Shown here: positions 1 to 5,623 of the stretch, one piece after another
Numbering within the stretch: the stretch's first letter is position 1
Layout: each line of letters opens with the position of its first letter
Origin: an uncultured Clostridia bacterium
GTDB lineage: Bacteria > Bacillota > Clostridia > Oscillospirales > Ruminococcaceae
Assembly (NCBI GenBank): GCA_937901465.1
Contig: CALGTU010000018.1
Coordinates: forward strand, 1 to 10,187
Direction: 5' to 3'
DNA: 10,187 nt
The notes under the pieces: generated by a model
The model's input: only the letters and a program-made list of their open reading frames with translations
Told to the model about the DNA's origin: nothing
The model's database searches: none
Made by a program: the position numbers and the translations under genes

Positions 1-116
1 ATCGTAAGGCTAAGGAAGCTATCAACCCTGCTACAAAGCAGAAGATCAAGGTTCCCGCTAAGAAGGCTCCTGCTTTCAAGGCTGGTAAAGCTCTTAAAGA
101 CGCTGTTGCAAAATAA
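1..116 (+). CDS. hup: HU-family DNA-binding protein, C-terminal part (5' end outside window)
   Basis: This is the 3' end of a small nucleoid protein gene. The frame begins at base 3 and gives 38 residues ending in a TAA at 114-116. The readable tail contains NPATKQKIKVPAKKAPAFK followed by AGKALKDAV. It matches the end of the HU/IHF fold: the last part of the DNA-binding beta arm (Arg-Lys-x-x-x-x-x-Asn-Pro), then the conserved K-x-P-A-x-K-x-P-x-F-x-x-G-K-x-L-K helix. HU dimers bend and compact DNA without strong sequence preference. The start and promoter lie outside the window. Only 18 bases separate this stop from the next start and no hairpin lies between, so the two genes are probably cotranscribed. 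Family assignment is secure; the exact paralogue cannot be told from the tail alone. Confidence 0.9.
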   Translation, partial: RKAKEAINPATKQKIKVPAKKAPAFKAGKALKDAVAK

Positions 117-134
117 GAAAGGGGATTTATTATT

Positions 135-716
135 ATGGCACAGGCTAAAACAACAAAACCCGCAGAAAAGAAAACTGCAGAAGTAAAGAAAGAAGAAGTT
201 AAGGCTCCCGTAGCTGCAACTGAAAAGAAGACAGAAACAAAGAAGGCTGCTGCTAAAAAGCCCGCAGCTAAGAAACCCGCTGCTAAGAAGCCTGCAGCTA
301 AGAAAGCTGCTGCTCCTAAGAAGGCTGCTGCTAAGAAGCCCGCAGCTAAGAAATCAGCTGCTAAGAAGCCTGCTACAAAGAAGGCTGCTGCTCCTAAGGA
401 AGTTTTATTCGGAGATGTTTTCGCTGCTGTTTCAAAGAAGATCAAGGGTACAGCTGTTGACAAGAAATCAGATGTTGCTATCGAAGTAACAATCAGCGGT
501 ACAGCAAGCGGACAGTTCTATATCAAGGCTGAAAACGGCAAACTCTCTGTTGAACCTTACGATTACAAGGGTGCTGATATCGAAGCTTACGCTTCAACAG
601 AAACTCTTATGAAGTATGCTGACGGTAAGGTTTCTCTTCTCGCTGCTATCGAAAGCGGAGATATTGCTGTTACAGGTAATGTTGGTAAGGCTCTTGCTCT
701 TAAGAATCTCAAGTAA
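135..716 (+). CDS. Histone-H1-like Lys/Ala/Pro tail fused to an SCP2-type lipid-binding domain
   Basis: A 193-residue protein in two parts. Residues 1-88 are low complexity and very basic, with an almost regular AAKKP / AAAKK repeat (about 37-88) like the C-terminal tail of histone H1 and bacterial H1-like proteins; this part should bind DNA or another polyanion. Residues 89-193 resemble an SCP2 sterol-carrier domain: LFGDVFAAVSKKI helix, a beta stretch (VAIEVTISGTASGQFYIKAENGKLSVE), then LMKYADGKVSLLAAIESGDI and the closing GNVGKALALKNL helix. SCP2 folds bind acyl chains, sterols or other hydrophobic ligands. The start ATG at 135 is preceded by AAAGGGGA at 118-125, spacing 9. The gene follows HU by 18 bases, which suggests a nucleoid-related role. 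The domain calls come from visible motifs; any link between chromatin and lipid binding is inference. There is no signal peptide, so the protein is probably cytosolic. Confidence 0.85.
   Translation: MAQAKTTKPAEKKTAEVKKEEVKAPVAATEKKTETKKAAAKKPAAKKPAAKKPAAKKAAAPKKAAAKKPAAKKSAAKKPATKKAAAPKEVLFGDVFAAVSKKIKGTAVDKKSDVAIEVTISGTASGQFYIKAENGKLSVEPYDYKGADIEAYASTETLMKYADGKVSLLAAIESGDIAVTGNVGKALALKNLK
243..398 (+). repeat. In-frame Ala/Lys/Pro-coding tandem repeat
   Basis: A degenerate 15-base repeat (variants of GCTGCTAAGAAGCCC) encodes the AAKKP-type units at residues 37-88 of the H1-like/SCP2 protein. Copies differ mostly at third codon positions and at the Pro/Ala/Ser/Thr position. Such an array can change length by slippage or recombination without breaking the frame. 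Confidence 0.8.
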
Positions 717-734
717 TTTAAAATTACAGCAAAT

Positions 735-765
735 AAAAAGCGTGGAATTTTATCCACGCTTTTTT
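735..765 (+). terminator. Rho-independent terminator of the HU / SCP2 operon
   Basis: AAAAAGCGTGGA at 735-746 pairs perfectly with TCCACGCTTTTT at 753-764 around a 6-base loop. The T-run ends at 765, followed by G and four more T. It starts 18 bases after the stop of the SCP2-domain gene. Confidence 0.88.
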
Positions 766-776
766 GTTTTGAAAAC

Positions 777-810
777 AAAAACACCAAGGTAAAACGCCTT
801 GGTGTTTTTT
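777..810 (-). terminator. Rho-independent terminator of the sensor-cyclase gene (probably bidirectional)
   Basis: AAAAACACCAAGG at 777-789 pairs with CCTTGGTGTTTTT at 797-809 around a 7-base loop. On the minus strand it lies 4 bases past the stop at 815, and the A-rich left arm becomes the U-tract. The T-run on the right arm lets it also act on plus-strand transcripts that escape the first hairpin. Confidence 0.85.
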
Positions 811-814
811 CATC

Positions 815-3136
815 TTAAGATTTAAGAATAACCTTTTTCTTGTTCTTCTTTTCTTCGTAAAGGAGTGCGTCTGCATCATCAAGAAGCTGCTGGAAATCTG
901 TTCCCTTTTCGCAATCAAATTCAACAACGCCAACGCTGACATTGATATAATAAGGCTTGCCTGATTGTTCGTTAACCATTGCTGAAATATCATGAATTCT
1001 CTTCTTGATTGTATTTGTGAAATTAGAAGCGTTTGTAATTGCGAATGCGGAGAATTCATCTCCTCCGATTCTGCCGACAACGTCTGTGCTTCTGAATGAT
1101 TCTTCAAGAATATAAGCAACCTTCTTGAGTGCGAAGTCACCTTCATCATGTCCGAACATATCGTTGATAACTTTAAGTCCGTCCATATCAGCAAATACAA
1201 GTGCTGCGTGTTTTCCTGCGTTGTTAGGTGCTGAAATAACTGCCTTTGCTGTTTCAAAGAAACCTCTACGGTTAAATATACCTGTGAGTTCGTCTGTTCT
1301 TGAAACCTTACTGAGAATAATATTGTTCGCTCTGATTTCGTTGAGGCTTTCTTCAAGCTGTTTCTGAGTTGTTTCAAGGTCCTGAAGAAGTGATATGATT
1401 TTAAGTGCCGCACATATCTGAACTGTTATTGCAGAAAGGAAACAGAAGTTTTCTCTTTCAAGTTCTGTTAAAAGAAGACCATAGTGTGTTTCCTGAGAGA
1501 TAAGCGGATTTAAAACCATTGTGAATCTTCTGTCTGAAGGAGTATACTTGTTATTGAAAATATCAAGAACATTTATAGCCTGCTGTTCAGACGGAAGAAC
1601 CTCAGCCTTCTGTTCGTTATGGTATGCTCTTAAGTAAACATTTTCAGGAAGCACCCATTCTGAATTATTGTAATAAGCGAAAGGTTCGTCAAATGTAAAG
1701 AGATATGAGCTATCAAGATCAAGTCTCTGCATTTTATCTATGATATCGCCGTATTTATTCTGGTCGTCGTTTGCAAAAGCGAGAACATCTCTCGAAATCG
1801 AACTTGTAAGCCAAGCGATATTGTGAACACGATCCTTATAAGAATCTCTTTCATTAATGCTTATTGTTGTGAGCGACTTATAGATAGAAGTGAACATAAT
1901 ATGGAATTTTACCTTTTCTTCTTCTGTAAAATCCTTTGTCGCCTTAAGGCACATAGCATCAAGAACATTTGAGAACTTTTCAAAAGAAACCGAATGAAGA
2001 ATCTTTGTTGCTGTAACCTTGTTGAACTTATTTACAACAATCTTTTCTTCGTCCTTTGAAAAATCCTTTCTTTCAGCACATTTGAAGAACTCAAGTGAGA
2101 ATTCAAACATAGCGTTTTTAGCTTCGTCTGTATATGTGCTGAGCATAAAGTTATCAAAAAGATAATTATTTATAGCGTGTGCTGTCTGCTCGGGAGTAAG
2201 ATCTGTTATATTTCCGAAATCGCCGAGAGTATTATTATCGCTTGATTTGAATACCTTGCATCCGCAAGAATCACGCTTTACAAGAACTGTATTGATAACA
2301 TTGTTAACCATATCGCCATTCTTGATAAGGTTTATTCCTTCGATAACAGCACGGTATCCGAGTTCGGCAGCATCTGCTCTTACTGTTGTAAGATTAGGAG
2401 AGAGCGATGTTGAAACGGGAGAATCGTCAAATCCCATAACAGAAATATCTCTTCCTATTTCAAGACCTGCGTCAACGATAGCCTTGTATCCGCCTATCGC
2501 CATTTTATCGTTTGCAAAAACTATTGCATCAAGCTTGTTGTTATTCTTTCTGATAAGTTCTGAAACAGTGTCATAGCTGTATTCTGAAAAATCGCCGTAT
2601 GCTATCTTCTTGGGATCATATTTGAATCCGTTTTTAACCATTGTTTCAGCATAAACCGCAAGTCTTTCCTGTGCGTCTTCGTTTGTGCTGGGACCACTTA
2701 CAAAACCGATATTCTTTCTGTTGTGGTGGTGAATGATATGTTCTATTCCTTCGATAAGACCTGATGTGTTATCAAATTTTATGCAAGGATATGTTTCGAT
2801 TTCAGACGCGAGTGTTATGATAGGAAGATCGCCATATCTGTCGAGAATAGCTTTCATTTCCTTCTTTGTAATAAATCCGCCGATTGTTCCTGTTGTAACA
2901 AGAAGAACATCGAGGTTTCTTGCTGAAGCATAGCTGAATATTGTGTTATACTGATATTCGTATTCCGTTCTTATAGCATCGTTATAAACGCCGTTTATAT
3001 ATCTTCCGGGGAAGACAACAAGGTTAACATCAAGCTTTTCAGCCGCTATCATAGCACCGTTTACAACTGCTGATGAAAATTCATTTTCAAGATGACATAC
3101 AAAAAGACCAACGTTTATTCTTTTTCCGTTTCTCAT
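815..3136 (-). CDS. Soluble LacI-type ligand sensor fused to GGDEF diguanylate cyclase
   Basis: A 773-residue protein predicted to make cyclic di-GMP from two GTP. Residues 7-290 form a periplasmic-binding-like fold of the LacI/GalR sensor type (LDAIVFANDKMAIGGYKA at 202-219, ISVMGFDDSP at 231-240, LTTVRADAAELG at 249-260). There is no helix-turn-helix in front and no signal peptide or membrane segment, so it should read a cytosolic ligand. A CGC motif at 291-293 ends the sensor. Residues about 300-580 are a helical and possibly GAF-like linker that I do not recognise firmly. A coiled coil at about 583-613 leads into the GGDEF domain (TDELTG 614, metal Asp in ADMD at 650/652, signature GGDEF at 691-695). 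An RSTD product-inhibition site sits at 682-685, five residues ahead of the signature. The active site looks intact and no EAL domain is attached. The start is fixed by GGAGGA at 3144-3149, spacing 7. Confidence 0.9.
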   Translation of the reverse strand: MRNGKRINVGLFVCHLENEFSSAVVNGAMIAAEKLDVNLVVFPGRYINGVYNDAIRTEYEYQYNTIFSYASARNLDVLLVTTGTIGGFITKKEMKAILDRYGDLPIITLASEIETYPCIKFDNTSGLIEGIEHIIHHHNRKNIGFVSGPSTNEDAQERLAVYAETMVKNGFKYDPKKIAYGDFSEYSYDTVSELIRKNNNKLDAIVFANDKMAIGGYKAIVDAGLEIGRDISVMGFDDSPVSTSLSPNLTTVRADAAELGYRAVIEGINLIKNGDMVNNVINTVLVKRDSCGCKVFKSSDNNTLGDFGNITDLTPEQTAHAINNYLFDNFMLSTYTDEAKNAMFEFSLEFFKCAERKDFSKDEEKIVVNKFNKVTATKILHSVSFEKFSNVLDAMCLKATKDFTEEEKVKFHIMFTSIYKSLTTISINERDSYKDRVHNIAWLTSSISRDVLAFANDDQNKYGDIIDKMQRLDLDSSYLFTFDEPFAYYNNSEWVLPENVYLRAYHNEQKAEVLPSEQQAINVLDIFNNKYTPSDRRFTMVLNPLISQETHYGLLLTELERENFCFLSAITVQICAALKIISLLQDLETTQKQLEESLNEIRANNIILSKVSRTDELTGIFNRRGFFETAKAVISAPNNAGKHAALVFADMDGLKVINDMFGHDEGDFALKKVAYILEESFRSTDVVGRIGGDEFSAFAITNASNFTNTIKKRIHDISAMVNEQSGKPYYINVSVGVVEFDCEKGTDFQQLLDDADALLYEEKKNKKKVILKS

Positions 3137-3231
3137 AGATAAGTCCTCCGAGACTCCCTTTAAAAAGGGTTTTATTTATATAAATCCAAGATAAATTCAA
3201 ACAAAAAAATAGATATAATTATTCAAAATAA

Positions 3232-3260
3232 ATTTTACCATATCTTTAACAGCAAATCAA
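3232..3260 (-). promoter_or_regulatory. Probable sigma-A promoter of the sensor-cyclase gene
   Basis: On the minus strand TTGATT (3260-3255), a 17-base spacer and TAAAAT (3237-3232) form a vegetative promoter, with TGG just before the -10 as an extended element. Transcription would start near 3225, giving a leader of about 90 bases. The leader contains a short CCCTTT/AAAGGG inverted repeat at 3156-3169 just upstream of the ribosome binding site. Confidence 0.6.
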
Positions 3261-3320
3261 GGTTTTTTCAACAAAATCGCAAGAATATTCAAAAACCGAC
3301 AACTTTTTTGAATACTTTGC

Positions 3321-3357
3321 ACAAAACAAAACGCAGAACTTAAAGTCCTGCGTTTTT
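3321..3357 (-). terminator. Terminator after the VanY-like gene
   Basis: AAAACGCAG at 3328-3336 pairs with CTGCGTTTT at 3348-3356. After one mismatch, an inner ACT/AGT pairing continues the stem. Read on the minus strand the stem is followed by TTTTGTTTTG. It lies just beyond the stop codon at 3369 and closes the five-gene run that starts at 6508. Confidence 0.8.
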
Positions 3358-3368
3358 ATCATATATCA

Positions 3369-4196
3369 TTATTCATCATATTCAGATGTTATGCCAAAAT
3401 ATTCCTCAAGAGTTTTTCCGCTTTCATAAACCTTTGTTGCCATATCAACACCAAGATATCTTATATGCCATGATTCATACATATATCCTGTTATTTCTTC
3501 CTTGCCCTTGGGATATCTTATGATAAATCCATATTTATGGCAATTTTCAGCAACCCATCTGCCTTCTCTGGTATCAGCGAAAGAATCGTCTATTGAATTA
3601 AGGTCAAATGCAAGGCCTGTCTGATGTTCTGAATGTCCCGGTCTTGCCGAATATCTGTCCGCTGCGGCATATCCATCACGACTTGCATAACGTTCATAAA
3701 GTCCCGACTGATAATCATAGCTTCTGAACCCTGATGAAATATAGATATTAAGTCCTTCAGCAGCAGCCGCTGACTGCATCTTTTTAAAAGCATTTTCAGC
3801 AGTAGCATCAACGCCGGGATTATAATCCTTTGGTAATGAATATGTTTTATTTACTATAAGAACTCCGTCAATATATGTTATTCCGTTTATGGTTTTTATC
3901 CCCGCAGTATCTGTAGTTTCAGAAACATACCCTGATGTTGTTTCAGAAGTAGTTTCTGCTGTTGTTTCGTCGGTAACATAAGGTATCATACCCTCTGTTG
4001 TCGTATCTTCATTGTAGTTATTATCCGTTGATGCAACGATACCTACAGGCCCATCCGGAATAGGAATAGTTGTTGAGATATATTCTGTTGTAACAGTTTC
4101 ATCAGAACCTGTCGGAACTGTCTTTTCAGAACATGCCGAAAAAGTTACAATCATTCCCGCTGTAATTAAAAATGTAAATAAAATTTTCTTTTTCAT
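3369..4196 (-). CDS. VanY-like D-alanyl-D-alanine carboxypeptidase lipoprotein (peptidase M15B)
   Basis: A 275-residue exported enzyme expected to trim the terminal D-Ala from peptidoglycan stem peptides. The N-terminus is a lipoprotein signal: MKKK, a hydrophobic stretch, then a TFSAC lipobox with Cys22 as lipid anchor. Residues 23 to about 105 form a Thr/Ser/Glu-rich spacer (ETTAETTSETTS) that would let the enzyme reach the wall. The catalytic domain spans about 116-270. Its zinc ligands are His191 and Asp198 in SEHQTGLAFD and His244 in ESWH, with Glu241 as general base. The SGFRS motif with Arg158 is typical of the family. All key residues are present. The start at 4196 has GGAGG at 4201-4205 and gives a clean signal peptide. 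An ATG at 4241 in the same frame would add 15 residues ahead of the signal and lies inside the upstream microprotein gene, so I rejected it. Vancomycin resistance is not implied; many Clostridia carry such enzymes. Confidence 0.9.
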   Translation of the reverse strand: MKKKILFTFLITAGMIVTFSACSEKTVPTGSDETVTTEYISTTIPIPDGPVGIVASTDNNYNEDTTTEGMIPYVTDETTAETTSETTSGYVSETTDTAGIKTINGITYIDGVLIVNKTYSLPKDYNPGVDATAENAFKKMQSAAAAEGLNIYISSGFRSYDYQSGLYERYASRDGYAAADRYSARPGHSEHQTGLAFDLNSIDDSFADTREGRWVAENCHKYGFIIRYPKGKEEITGYMYESWHIRYLGVDMATKVYESGKTLEEYFGITSEYDE

Positions 4197-4200
4197 TTTT

Positions 4201-4205
4201 CCTCC
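4201..4205 (-). promoter_or_regulatory. Ribosome binding site deciding the VanY-like start
   Basis: The minus strand reads GGAGG followed by four A and then the ATG at 4196. No comparable site precedes the upstream in-frame ATG at 4241. The site lies in the 17-base gap after the microprotein stop. Confidence 0.75.
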
Positions 4206-4213
4206 GCAAAACG

Positions 4214-4351
4214 CTAAGCTGTCTTCTTCACCTTTATACAACTGCGTTTTCTTATTGCTTTTTTTCTTTCATTGTATGTCTTGTATTCTGTTATGAGCTT
4301 ATCCACGCCCATTAAAGACGCTACAATCATAATTGCTACTAATGCTTCCAT
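4214..4351 (-). CDS. 45-residue membrane microprotein, unknown function
   Basis: A short gene not matching any family I recognise. It has a good start: AAGGAGG at 4360-4366, spacing 8, then ATG at 4351; it ends with TAG at 4214. The protein begins MEALVAIMIVASLMGVDKLI, one probable transmembrane helix (about 2-20). It then has a basic tail with KTYNERKKAIRKR, a single Cys38 and KVKKTA at the end. The positive tail predicts N-out, C-in topology. The stop lies 17 bases before the start of the VanY-like gene and the two almost certainly share an mRNA. Coding is supported by the start signal, the spacing and the helix-plus-basic-tail design; no homology check was possible. It might act as a small membrane regulator of its neighbours, but nothing in the sequence proves this. 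Confidence 0.65.
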   Translation of the reverse strand: MEALVAIMIVASLMGVDKLITEYKTYNERKKAIRKRSCIKVKKTA

Positions 4352-4363
4352 TTTATGTTCCTC

Positions 4364-4395
4364 CTTGAATTACAAAGTTTTCCTTACAATTCAAG
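4364..4395. repeat. 8-bp inverted repeat across promoter and RBS of the microprotein gene
   Basis: CTTGAATT at 4364-4371 and AATTCAAG at 4388-4395 are perfect inverted copies separated by 16 bases. The right half touches the proposed -10 box and the left half touches the Shine-Dalgarno site. The layout suits a dimeric repressor operator. A leader RNA hairpin is less likely because the right half lies upstream of the predicted transcription start. Confidence 0.45.
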
Positions 4396-4402
4396 TATAA
4401 CA
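4394..4402 (-). promoter_or_regulatory. Extended -10 promoter candidate for microprotein and VanY-like genes
   Basis: The minus strand reads TGT followed by TATACT, an extended -10 element. No convincing -35 lies 16-18 bases upstream (only a T-run). Transcription would begin near 4387, about 36 bases before the microprotein start. No terminator was seen between this point and the membrane-protein gene ending at 4438, so read-through from the upstream operon is also likely. Confidence 0.45.
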
Positions 4403-4437
4403 TAATGGATGTCCAAAAAAACTCTCTTTGATTTTAT

Positions 4438-4980
4438 CTATTTCTTTTTTCTTAAAAATTTCGTTCTGAACCATGTTACATACATTATAGCAACAGAATT
4501 CAGGAAATTATCATAGATTAAAAATGTGAAATTCGCCGCAATCCAGAAAATCAGAAGGCCGTATTTTCCCATAGAATTAAGGCTGTCAAAAACATCTTTC
4601 ATTCCGAAAAGATTTATAATCAGAAAATAACAGCTGACCGTTGAAACATTGAAAACAACGAATTTTAATATCCATCTTAAAACGCCGTTTTTTATCTTTT
4701 CTATAAGTCCCTTTACAATGGGATAATATCCGAAAAAGAAGATATATAAAAACGCCGCTTCTCTGTCGGGAGTAACGAGTATGCATAAAATCGCAACTGC
4801 CGCATAAGTAAGTGTTGCCCAGCCATAAGAAACCTCAACCATCATCATGATAGCGAGCATTCCCGCAAACATAGGTGCAACATATGTCAGAAAAGGAGCA
4901 AGGCCTGTGGTGAACATAATAAGCAGAGCAACCGCCGCAAGAACACCACCCAGCGCTACCTTATAACTAATTTTTTTCAT
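4438..4980 (-). CDS. Polytopic membrane protein of unknown function
   Basis: A 180-residue, very hydrophobic protein with about five or six membrane helices (roughly 7-24, 30-48, 52-70, 74-90, 101-125 and 140-168) and a basic C-terminus FRTKFLRKKK. A charged loop PDREAAFLYIFFFGYYPIVKGLIEKIK-like stretch (71-97) stands out as the part most likely to be conserved. The start MKKISYKVAL at 4980 is preceded by AAGGA at 4986-4990, spacing 5. An upstream in-frame ATG at 5028 would overlap the J-domain gene and add a soluble segment, so it is rejected. The size and helix layout are similar to ECF-transporter S components, but I see no diagnostic motif. The gene begins 14 bases after the J-domain gene stop, so it is in the same operon as the DUF5685 and J-domain genes. 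Confidence 0.8.
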   Translation of the reverse strand: MKKISYKVALGGVLAAVALLIMFTTGLAPFLTYVAPMFAGMLAIMMMVEVSYGWATLTYAAVAILCILVTPDREAAFLYIFFFGYYPIVKGLIEKIKNGVLRWILKFVVFNVSTVSCYFLIINLFGMKDVFDSLNSMGKYGLLIFWIAANFTFLIYDNFLNSVAIMYVTWFRTKFLRKKK

Positions 4981-4994
4981 AAAAGTCCTTTCGT

Positions 4995-5615
4995 TTAACA
5001 GAACGGAATAATATCTCCGCCCATACATTCACAACAACAATCGGCACAGATAAGAAGCTGACATGTATCACAGAGTCCTTCTCCGCAAAGTCTTGCCTTA
5101 TCGTCTCCATAAGGAGAATTATCTCCGTTCATCCTGCCTTTTTTGGCGTTATCCATATTCGAAAGTGCTGCTTTGTATTCAGCGTTATCGGGAGCCATTC
5201 TTACAGCGTTTGAAAAGAAATGATATGCGTCGTTAAGCCACCCTCTTGCATAGCATACGCTTCCCTTAAGAAATGACCATTCAGCGTCTCTGTCGGTATC
5301 TATTTTTTCAAGCATATCATCAGCAATAGAAAGATTTCCGAGCTGGATCTGTCTTCTGATTTCTGCAAAAAGCGAACTTCCGCTATGACTCTGTTGTGTA
5401 TATTCAGATGAAGGTTTTCCGCCACCACGTCTTATATCCATTATTCTGTCATAAGCCTCGTTAAGTTCCTGCATCTTTGTTTCGGCTATATCAGAAAGAG
5501 GGCCCTGTCCCTGAACATCGGGGTGATATTTAGCAGCAAGGTTTCTGTAAGCTTCTCTTATTTCATCGTCTGTTGACGACGGTGTAACTCCTAAAACTCT
5601 GTAAGGATCGCTCAT
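4995..5615 (-). CDS. J-domain protein with helical repeat region and Cys-rich C-terminus
   Basis: A 206-residue cytosolic protein. Residues 1-63 are a J domain (MSDPYRVLGV, AYRNLAAKYHPD with HPD at 31-33, ELNEAYDRI), which should stimulate the ATPase of DnaK. Residues about 80-158 look like TPR-type helical repeats (AEWSFLKGSVCYARGWLNDA, FFSNAVRMAPDNAEYKAAL). The last 30 residues hold nine cysteines: 177, 182, 185, 190, 193, 194, 195, 197 and 206. This is probably a metal-binding or redox-active tail, and the protein ends on a Cys. It lacks the Gly/Phe region and zinc fingers of true DnaJ, so it is a specialised cochaperone. Start choice: an ATG at 5627 overlaps the upstream stop as ATGA but sits directly against the AAAGGA site. 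The ATG at 5615 has spacing 12 from it and fits the usual family start. Both are possible; coupling to the upstream gene is likely either way. Confidence 0.88.
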   Translation of the reverse strand: MSDPYRVLGVTPSSTDDEIREAYRNLAAKYHPDVQGQGPLSDIAETKMQELNEAYDRIMDIRRGGGKPSSEYTQQSHSGSSLFAEIRRQIQLGNLSIADDMLEKIDTDRDAEWSFLKGSVCYARGWLNDAYHFFSNAVRMAPDNAEYKAALSNMDNAKKGRMNGDNSPYGDDKARLCGEGLCDTCQLLICADCCCECMGGDIIPFC

Positions 5616-5623
5616 TGTAATTT

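Noticed and set aside
724..1413. A 229-codon open frame on the minus strand overlapping the GGDEF region
   Set aside because: It lies in another frame of the real cyclase gene, runs across the terminators, is Ser/Gln/Leu-rich without any domain, and lacks a ribosome binding site.
3137..3231. Possible riboswitch in the leader of the sensor-cyclase gene
   Set aside because: The leader is about 90 bases, very AT-rich, and shows only one short CCCTTT/AAAGGG repeat. No c-di-GMP or other known riboswitch core was recognised.
3369..4196. Vancomycin resistance determinant
   Set aside because: The VanY-like fold is present but no vanR/S/H/A/X neighbours are seen; it fits a housekeeping wall carboxypeptidase.
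4197..4241. Longer N-terminus for the VanY-like protein
   Set aside because: It would put 15 residues ahead of a perfect lipoprotein signal and overlap the microprotein gene, and a good ribosome binding site supports the start at 4196.
4400..4440. Terminator after the polytopic membrane protein gene
   Set aside because: There is a seven-T run on the minus strand, but no GC-containing stem precedes it, so I treat the region as read-through.
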